A stretch of 64,000 nucleotides of DNA from Halichondria panicea (Eukaryota > Porifera > Demospongiae > Suberitida > Halichondriidae): the NCBI RefSeq assembly GCF_963675165.1, contig NC_087382.1, positions 4,441,963 through 4,505,962 of the forward strand. The letters are read 5' to 3'. The notes under the pieces were generated by a model. That model had not been told where the DNA came from. It ran no database searches and saw nothing but the letters and a program-made list of their open reading frames with translations. Both the position numbers and the translations under genes were made by a program. Shown here piece by piece: positions 57,022 to 64,000 of this stretch (positions are counted from its first letter, which is position 1; the number at the start of each line of letters is the position of its first letter).

Positions 57022-57608
57022 CATGAATGAATACAATAACACAAAGAATGAAACTGACACCAAAACTTGGTCTAAATAAATGTTCACATTCACAGCTTAG
57101 TTTATACAGTTTAGAACCAGAAACACTTTGTTAATAATTATTACTGTCCAATTATTGACTTTCACAAACACAGCTTGGTTTACTTAACACCTTAAACTAT
57201 AACCTAGATTATTCAAGTTATTTTCTATGCAATTTCAAGTCATTAAAAACAGCAACATTTTGTTATCATTATGAATTACTTTCACAAGCCACAGCTTAGT
57301 TTAACACCTTCAACAAGCACAGCGTGGTTTATATTACCAGCTATAAAACCTTTCATTGTAATTTCGTCAAGCAACACTGCATATGGTTACAAACCAACTA
57401 TAAAAAATCTAGTGTCACTAGTTACTGTATAAGAAAGTCACTGAAAGATAAGCAATCACCGGTCAGAGGAATGCGGATAGCCCAATAGGTTTTATACACT
57501 GTGGTTTAACATACAGCTACTTAATAATTGACTTCAGGATATAAAGCTATTCACACATCAGAAGTTTGAAGTAAGTCTTGTACATTCTGACTTTGTTCAT
57601 ATGAATCA
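57022..57608 (+). other. A3-B3 intergenic region
   Basis: 587 bases. After a short A-specific 3' UTR the sequence switches at AACACTTTGTTAATAATTAT (about 57122) to the region that precedes B1, with very few differences up to the B3 start. This is the expected B promoter and 5' UTR. Confidence 0.7.
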
Positions 57609-60600
57609 ATGAATTATCTGTCCGTTGTACTACTGGTAGCAACATTGTTATCATGTCCGAACCACCTGGATTGTACATCCATGGCAACAGTTGTAGTCCC
57701 TGGTAACTTCACTGATGCATGTCCTCAAGAACACTGCTCCACCATCAATGATTTATCATCTAGTATCTTCAACAACAGTATGCAACTACATTTTCTTTCT
57801 GGTCAACACCTATTGCAACGACACATTTCTATGCACAACATCCCCAGCGGCCATGTTCAAATTTCCTCTTCATGCTCCAGCCCACAGTGTAATACAATAA
57901 TTCTCTGCCAGGGAGGACCAACTGGAATGAGCTTTCAAAATATCCAGACTGTTGAAATAGCCGGACTTATGTTCTCAGGTTGCACACACCAGGGAGAGGT
58001 CGGCTTTGGTGGTGCAATATCTTTCATAAATGTCACAAACATTTCGATAGTCAACTGTCATTTCATTGGCAACCATATTACTGGGAACATTGGAGGTGGC
58101 GCACTCTACATATCTCAATCACAAAGTGTGAGCATTCGGAATAGTTCTTTTGTTAATAACTATGCGTATTTGTCAATTCATCAATGTAGTGGTGCTGCGT
58201 TTTTTCAGAACAACAATTTCGTCCTAATACAACATACTCTTTTTAAAAACAACACAGCCACTTCTGGAGGAGCAATCTTTGCTGATCAGATTGACCTCAC
58301 CCTGCATCAGAGTAGCTTCTTCCAGAATAACGCAACAGATTCGGGAGGTGCAGTAGATACTCTAAATTCTTTGATAGTGATTATTGAAAGTGAATTTGAG
58401 AGCAATTTGGCAATTTCGTCATCAGTCATTTATACACGCAACACTACTATTAGTATTTTGAGCAGCTCTTTTTTAAACAACACAGCTGTAAGCACCGGAG
58501 GTATTTATATACAAGACGGCTCGGTTGTTAGGAGCAACAACAGTGTCTATTCCAACAACAGTGCATTAGTAGGCTCTGTCTACATCTTATTCAAAGGTTC
58601 CAGTTTCTTTGTCAATAACACGTTCGTAAACAATCAAGTGGGTGGAGTGATAGTTGGTACTAGTTGTTCATTCATAGGTAACGATAATACATTCATTAAT
58701 AATAATGCGATTATGTATATGACCAGCTGCAACTCTTCGTTCATTCGCAATCAGTTTATTAACAACGCTGCTGATTTGTATGGCATGTTGTTTCAGTATG
58801 GATCTTTGTCTATGTCAGAGACTACGTATGTGAGCAATTTTACAAGTGGTGCTATTGCTGTGAACGATGTTTCAACAGCATTTTTTGCAGACAGTTCTTT
58901 CGAACAAAACAGCTTCCAATCAACACAATTGATAGGCAGTGCTATCAATGTTGTGGGTAATGTTAATCTAACAGTTTTAAGAAGTAACTTTTCTGAAAAC
59001 CAGGCAACTTCTGGAGGGGCTATAGCCGCTACTAGTGGACCAGCAAGAATATTTATTTCAGATTGCTATTTCTTTAACAATAGCGCTGCTTTTGGCGGAG
59101 CAATTTATTTCATTTTAACTGGAACAGACTCGGAATGTATCATTAGACACTCTTATTTCATCAACAATTCAGCTACCAACGTTGGTGGTGCTATATACAT
59201 TTTTTCCAACCTATTTACAACAATTCAAAATTGCTTCTTTCGTCACAATACTGCGAAATATAATGGGGGGGCAGTGTACATTCCCGAAGGACAGGTTAGA
59301 ACTTTCAAATCTCGATTCTTAGATAACTTTGTTGATGAGTACGGCGGTGCCATTGCTATCAAAGGTGACATAACTACCACACAGTGCGAATATATTGGCA
59401 ACACAGCAAACGAACGCGGTGGTGCATTATCAATTTTGAATGGTAACCTCAATACTTCAAATAGCTTATTTGCACATAATAAAGGAAGACAATTCGGTGG
59501 AGCAATTTTCAGCAACAGATCAAGTGTTGCAATTTCAAACACCAATTTTTATTTCAACCAAGCTTCACTAGGAGGAGCCATCCATCATTTTGCCAGCAAA
59601 CTTAGCTGTAGAGAAACATTGTTTACAAACAACACAAGTGATGAATTTGGTGGGGCGGTTTATATTCAAAGCGGATCACATTCTTCTCAAACTACTCAGT
59701 ACAAGCTGAACAATGCTTCTGAAGCTGGGGGTGCAATATTTGCTCTTTCAAGCAATGTATCGAGCAGCATGGACACATACCAAGGGAACATGGCCAATAA
59801 ATATGGTGGAGCAGTCTACATCGACAGTTGTCCTTCAGTTTCAAGACCGTTTAGTGAAACAGGAAACAATTTAATTACTTCAATTATTTTATTTGGGGAG
59901 CCAGTGTGTAGTAAATACAAAGACTATTTATTATCACGAGAACCGAATTGGTTGCAGATCAACGGCGGTTCATTATTCCTCGACAACTGGTGCAGTTTGG
60001 CAGGAGGTGCTGTTGTAGCCATCCATACTCAAGTATACGTTTCTGGTGATGGGCGTATGCTCATCAGAGGAAATTCAGCCACTCATGGAGCTGGGTTAGC
60101 ACTTGTGTGGAGTAATTTGAGTATCTCTTGCCCCACGCAAGTAACAAGCAATCAAGCTTCTATTTCCGGTGGGGGAATTTACATGTACAGTAGCAATATC
60201 CTTATCTACCGTGGAACAACTTCAGTCGTGATTGAAGGTAACATTGCCACCAAAAGTGGGGGTGGTATCTATAGCAGTAAATCTAAAATTGAAATTGTCG
60301 GAGGAAAGATGTACTTTTCTAAGAATAATGCTACGTACGGAGGTGCACTGTATAGTATTGACACCAAGTTGAATATAGTGAAACAAGAGGAAAATGATAC
60401 ATCAAAAATTTTGTTTACGGAAAATTCCGCTGTACAAGGGGGAGCTATTTACGTGATGGATGTAATTCAAGATTGTGAGACACAATATAATACGACAAAA
60501 GAGTGCTTTCTACAAACATTACTAAACAGATGTAACGTAACAAAGGTCCCCAACAACTATTTTAATGTCTACTTTATTAATAATACTGCAAGTCTAAGCA

Positions 60601-62927
60601 GTAATGCCATTTTTGGAGGACTACTGGACAGATGCTCATTGAACCCAGCAAACGAACTACTTCTTGATTTTCCTAACCAAACATTCCTGAGTGGAGCCGA
60701 CTATATTCTAGCTACTGCACAGTTCGCTGGTCTGATTGATTATAGTAATCTGACAGCCAACTTCAACCCTGAAAACGTTTTGCAAGCAGTGAGCGGTGCA
60801 TTTGTCCAAGATTTTGTTTCTTCAGAACCCCTTCAAGTATGTTATTGCTTCGGATACCAGCCTAATTGTAGCAACTTCCAACATGCACCTGTGTACGTAA
60901 AGAAGGGACAGCTGTTTTCAATTAGTGTAATTGCGGTTGATCAGGTGGGCAATCCAGTGAATGCGACAGTGATCAGCTCCGTTGTCACAGGTAGCCGACT
61001 ACTCAACAGTAATAAAGCACTTCAACGTATTCCCGCAGAATGTTCACTTCTTGAATACTCCCTCTATCCAGACCAAAGTGACCCAACAGCCGACATTGAA
61101 CTTTTCGCAAGTGGTCCCTGCAACAATATTGGGGTATCTAAACGAACATTAAACGTGATTTTTCAACCGTGTATATGTCCAATTGGATTTCAGCAAAGGG
61201 AGACCAGAACACAGTGTTTGTGTGAGTGTGATACAGTATTACAATCGTATATAACAAGCTGTTCCCCGGAAAATGAAACCGTGCTTAGAAGACCCAATGT
61301 GTGGATAGACTATGTAAACACAAGTACTAAATCTGGCTATCTACTATATCCGAACTGCCCTTTTGACTATTGTGTGGATGAGCTAGTCAGTGTGAACTTA
61401 AATACAGCTCATGGTGCAGATTCTCAATGTGCATTCAATCGCACTGGAACACTGTGTGGTGCCTGCAAAGAGAATCTAAGTGCTGTGCTTGGCAGCTCAC
61501 AATGTAGAGAGTGTACCAACAGTTTCATTTCTCTGCTAATACCATTTGCAATGGCAGGAATCGCCTTGGTTGCGTTTATAGTTCTATTTAACTTGACTGT
61601 AACCATGGGTACAATCAATGGACTTATCTTTTATGCAAACATGATTTTTGCAAACCGATCTCTGTTTGTACCCTCTGGAACTCCTGGTTTGCTCCGAATA
61701 TTCATTTCATGGCTTAACCTTGATCTTGGAATCGAAACTTGCTTTTATAATGGAATGGATTCGTATGCTAAAGTTCTTCTTCAACTAGTGTTTCCTTCCT
61801 ACATTCTTATTTTGACCGTACTGATCATCATGCTTTGTGAGTATTTGGTGAGATTTTCAACGTTCATAGGCAAGAAGAGAGATCCTGTTGGGACACTGTG
61901 CACACTTATCCTGCTCTCGTATTCCAAGTTCATTCGCACGATCATTGCAAGCTTACAGCATGCATACTTAAACTATCCAGATGGTTCCAGTGAAACAGTC
62001 TGGTTGTATGATGCTAATGTTCCCTACTTCAAACCAAGCCACGCTCCACGGTTCATTACAGTGTCAGTAATCATTATTCTGGGACTGGTGTATACAGTGC
62101 TTCTTCTGTTTGGCCAGTGGTTGACAAAACTCGGTGGATGGATCCCTTTCCGCTGGGTCAACAACCCAAAGTACAATGAATTCATTGTTAAATACCATAC
62201 ACAGCTTAAACCGAAACATCGATACTGGGTAGGATTGTTGCTGCTTGTTCGAATCTCTTACTACACTGTGTCAGCCTTTGTCTCACAATCTGCCGCCCTA
62301 CTGTCTCTTATCCTCATTGTGCTTATTCTATTAAGTCTCAAGCATATTTCCAGTCATGTATATGAAGTTAATGCAATTGACAACTTAGAGAGTGCTTTTC
62401 TAATTAATCTTGGAGTCCTAGCAGCTTGCTTATACTTCTTGCAAGACAGCGAAGGAATCCCGCATATAGCTGCCAGTATATCTATAACAGTTTCTGCGTT
62501 TCTTTTTATTATGATTTTTGGATATCATGCCCACACCTTCATTCTCAAGAATACACGTCTCTGGATAAGAATAATTGCTCTACTCGGGCCAGTTTGGGTG
62601 CGTATGAGAGGGTTAGTGCAGTGTCCTAATCTACAACGAAACGCAGATATAGACTTACAAGAAGAAGAAATTGAGCATGAGGAAAATCAATTTTTGTTGC
62701 AAGAGCTTCCATATGCACAAAGAGAGTCTGACGATGAAGAACAACATCCGTACGAGGCTCCAATAATCCAGCCTGCTGTTAGAGACAGCCAACCTCGGAA
62801 CCAAGACCTCGAAGAACTTTTCCAACCGATAACTGAGCGAGACTACAGACGTTTTCAAGAGCCTTTTAGGCCCCCCCCACAACCCACAACATATTCAGTT
62901 GTTGAGATCGACCGAAATCCTGAATGA
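57609..62927 (+). CDS. B3: complete B-type Pmp-like membrane protein
   Basis: An intact intronless frame of 1772 codons with the same architecture as B1: signal peptide (LSVVLLVATLLSC), Pmp-type helix, VDQVGNPVNATV, cysteine clusters, membrane domain, and a tail with PYEAPIIQPAVR, ERDYRR and TTYSVVEIDRNPE. Up to about residue 640 it is almost identical to B1. From about 59600 it is clearly more distant from both B1 and B2 (SKLSCRETL, TQVTSNQ, IEIVGGKMYF). The tail has a C8 run giving FRPPPQP. Last gene in the window; the following spacer is the one that precedes A genes elsewhere, so another A gene probably lies beyond the edge. Confidence 0.93.
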   Translation: MNYLSVVLLVATLLSCPNHLDCTSMATVVVPGNFTDACPQEHCSTINDLSSSIFNNSMQLHFLSGQHLLQRHISMHNIPSGHVQISSSCSSPQCNTIILCQGGPTGMSFQNIQTVEIAGLMFSGCTHQGEVGFGGAISFINVTNISIVNCHFIGNHITGNIGGGALYISQSQSVSIRNSSFVNNYAYLSIHQCSGAAFFQNNNFVLIQHTLFKNNTATSGGAIFADQIDLTLHQSSFFQNNATDSGGAVDTLNSLIVIIESEFESNLAISSSVIYTRNTTISILSSSFLNNTAVSTGGIYIQDGSVVRSNNSVYSNNSALVGSVYILFKGSSFFVNNTFVNNQVGGVIVGTSCSFIGNDNTFINNNAIMYMTSCNSSFIRNQFINNAADLYGMLFQYGSLSMSETTYVSNFTSGAIAVNDVSTAFFADSSFEQNSFQSTQLIGSAINVVGNVNLTVLRSNFSENQATSGGAIAATSGPARIFISDCYFFNNSAAFGGAIYFILTGTDSECIIRHSYFINNSATNVGGAIYIFSNLFTTIQNCFFRHNTAKYNGGAVYIPEGQVRTFKSRFLDNFVDEYGGAIAIKGDITTTQCEYIGNTANERGGALSILNGNLNTSNSLFAHNKGRQFGGAIFSNRSSVAISNTNFYFNQASLGGAIHHFASKLSCRETLFTNNTSDEFGGAVYIQSGSHSSQTTQYKLNNASEAGGAIFALSSNVSSSMDTYQGNMANKYGGAVYIDSCPSVSRPFSETGNNLITSIILFGEPVCSKYKDYLLSREPNWLQINGGSLFLDNWCSLAGGAVVAIHTQVYVSGDGRMLIRGNSATHGAGLALVWSNLSISCPTQVTSNQASISGGGIYMYSSNILIYRGTTSVVIEGNIATKSGGGIYSSKSKIEIVGGKMYFSKNNATYGGALYSIDTKLNIVKQEENDTSKILFTENSAVQGGAIYVMDVIQDCETQYNTTKECFLQTLLNRCNVTKVPNNYFNVYFINNTASLSSNAIFGGLLDRCSLNPANELLLDFPNQTFLSGADYILATAQFAGLIDYSNLTANFNPENVLQAVSGAFVQDFVSSEPLQVCYCFGYQPNCSNFQHAPVYVKKGQLFSISVIAVDQVGNPVNATVISSVVTGSRLLNSNKALQRIPAECSLLEYSLYPDQSDPTADIELFASGPCNNIGVSKRTLNVIFQPCICPIGFQQRETRTQCLCECDTVLQSYITSCSPENETVLRRPNVWIDYVNTSTKSGYLLYPNCPFDYCVDELVSVNLNTAHGADSQCAFNRTGTLCGACKENLSAVLGSSQCRECTNSFISLLIPFAMAGIALVAFIVLFNLTVTMGTINGLIFYANMIFANRSLFVPSGTPGLLRIFISWLNLDLGIETCFYNGMDSYAKVLLQLVFPSYILILTVLIIMLCEYLVRFSTFIGKKRDPVGTLCTLILLSYSKFIRTIIASLQHAYLNYPDGSSETVWLYDANVPYFKPSHAPRFITVSVIIILGLVYTVLLLFGQWLTKLGGWIPFRWVNNPKYNEFIVKYHTQLKPKHRYWVGLLLLVRISYYTVSAFVSQSAALLSLILIVLILLSLKHISSHVYEVNAIDNLESAFLINLGVLAACLYFLQDSEGIPHIAASISITVSAFLFIMIFGYHAHTFILKNTRLWIRIIALLGPVWVRMRGLVQCPNLQRNADIDLQEEEIEHEENQFLLQELPYAQRESDDEEQHPYEAPIIQPAVRDSQPRNQDLEELFQPITERDYRRFQEPFRPPPQPTTYSVVEIDRNPE

Positions 62928-64000
62928 CAGTAACAAGTAGTGTGTATCAATCACCCATCGAATTATATGTTATTATTATTATTATGTTCCTCCTTTAATT
63001 CATCCTGTGAAACACACATTCAGCTAGCTATATAGCTCAATGACATAATTTACGTTAGAAATCTGTTCTCATCCTTCAAATCACATTCATCATTAACTAG
63101 ATAGATAGATTCGTTAGATACTCTTAGCCACCTACACACACATTCAATATATTGGCACTATAATTATTTTGTTATACTATAGTGTACAATTATAATTCTG
63201 CAAATTGGTTATCAATACAAGGGGGGGGTGGTACACGACAAATGTTATACTGAGGGAATTTTAAGGAAAGTTAGCACTCAATACTATATAGCTGCAACCT
63301 ATAATCTGTTATTCATGCATGCATGTTAATAATAATGCGCAACCAAATCTAACCACACTTGTTGCCCTTTGACCTCCAAGATCAAAGAAAATGTAGCATT
63401 ATTTTTATATTCTATTGCAGTGCCACTATTATTATGATAAGAGGAAATGCATGGCAAATACAATTTAAAGTAGACAGAATAAATCAGAACAAGCCAATCA
63501 CCTTCAAGATTTGCTGCAAGCATAGACACTGGTTAGGACAAATACAGCGGCCACATTTTGTAAAATCGCTTGTCTTATACTGCAATGGAATCGGTAGGTG
63601 TAACATCTGTAGAATTTTTCAAACTCTCTGTTAGTCTGTACCATGTCGTTGTTATGCCGAAATGCCAGATGTTTATTAAATGATTGCATGCATGTGAGTC
63701 ATATATACAATGGATGATCGATATACACTAATTTGTTACTGTCATTCAGGGTTTCGGTCGATCTCGAATATTTTGTGGGTTGTTGTGGCCTAACAGGCTC
63801 TTGAAAACATCTGTAGTCTTTATTGACTTGTGGCAGCAGCTATAAGCTTACCCTATCTTTCTTGTTGGTGAATCAACACTTCACCAACATGAGATCTAAC
63901 CTGACATGAGTCCCAAATAAACTTTGAACAGACCACTGCAATAGCTATCTACTGTCAATGGACTGGGGGACCAAATAGTACAGGCGGTAGCTGTCCCTGA
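62928..64000 (+). other. Spacer downstream of B3, to the window edge
   Basis: Homologous to 37174-37770 and 49013-49990 with more indels, including a TTATTATTATTATT run, a G8 run near 63222 and a direct copy of the start of the B 3' coding end in reverse (about 63740-63800: CATTCAGGGTTTCGGTCGAT... GTTGTGGCCTAACAGGCTCT), that is, an inverted fragment of the B tail coding sequence. No intact gene. Confidence 0.6.
63743..63815 (-). pseudogene. Inverted fragment of the B tail coding sequence
   Basis: On the minus strand this reads AAGAGCCTGTTAGGCCACAA, then CCCACAA, then ATATTCGAGATCGACCGAAA and CCCTGAATGACAGTAACAA. It closely follows the last ~20 codons of B1/B3 (EPFRPQQPTTYSVVEIDRNPE) plus the bases just after the stop, with an internal deletion around TATTCAGTTGTTGAG. 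It implies an inverted partial duplication of a B 3' end in the spacer. Confidence 0.75.

Overview
The window reads as nuclear DNA of an early-branching animal, most likely a demosponge. It is AT-rich, has GT-AG introns, carries many short fold-back elements, and encodes secreted or membrane proteins built from very long runs of chlamydial-Pmp-like (GGA[IV]...FxxN) beta-helix repeats joined to a multi-pass membrane domain, a combination I associate with sponge gene families. The species assignment is inference. There is a 200-base assembly gap at 3191-3390.

Layout. (1) 1-2592, minus strand: the 5' part of a Pmp-repeat membrane-protein gene (here gene C). It runs off the left edge and is interrupted by one frameshift. 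(2) 2593-10600: mostly non-coding, rich in small inverted-repeat elements, with two broken copies of a glycosyltransferase-like gene (6275-6563, 6627-7597) and a retroelement scrap near 9008-9330. (3) 10603-16744: a large inverted repeat, about 1.85 kb of near-identical arm on each side once later insertions are removed. It encloses an intact single-exon glycosyltransferase-like gene (13356-14399). (4) 17.5-21.9 kb: a tail-to-tail pair, a RecQ-like helicase (plus) and a DUF6589-like protein (minus). Both have introns and both are frameshifted, which looks like a decayed mobile element. (5) 22-25 kb: non-coding with small repeats. (6) 25.0-64.0 kb: a tandem array of two alternating, intronless, ~5.3-5.6 kb genes of one family, called A and B here, in the order A1-B1-A2-B2-A3-B3.

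How the array works and arose. Each complete A or B protein has a signal peptide, about 1000 residues of Pmp-like beta-helix, a short 'DQxGNPVNATV' beta-sandwich-like stretch, a cysteine-rich segment, a membrane domain with roughly nine hydrophobic segments, and a cytoplasmic tail of about 120 residues. The tail ends in a conserved tyrosine motif (TxYxxV) that matches the immunoreceptor switch-motif consensus. The middle pair is explained by one tandem duplication of ~12 kb with endpoints inside B1 and inside the A3 ancestor. Its junction (44489-44492) leaves A2 without its tail and B2 without its N-terminal ~265 residues. B2 has since also lost one T of a T run. Sequence mosaicism between B1, B2 and B3 indicates later gene conversion. 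The array probably continues beyond the right edge, because the B downstream spacer is still present at base 64000.

No rRNA, tRNA or CRISPR array was recognised.
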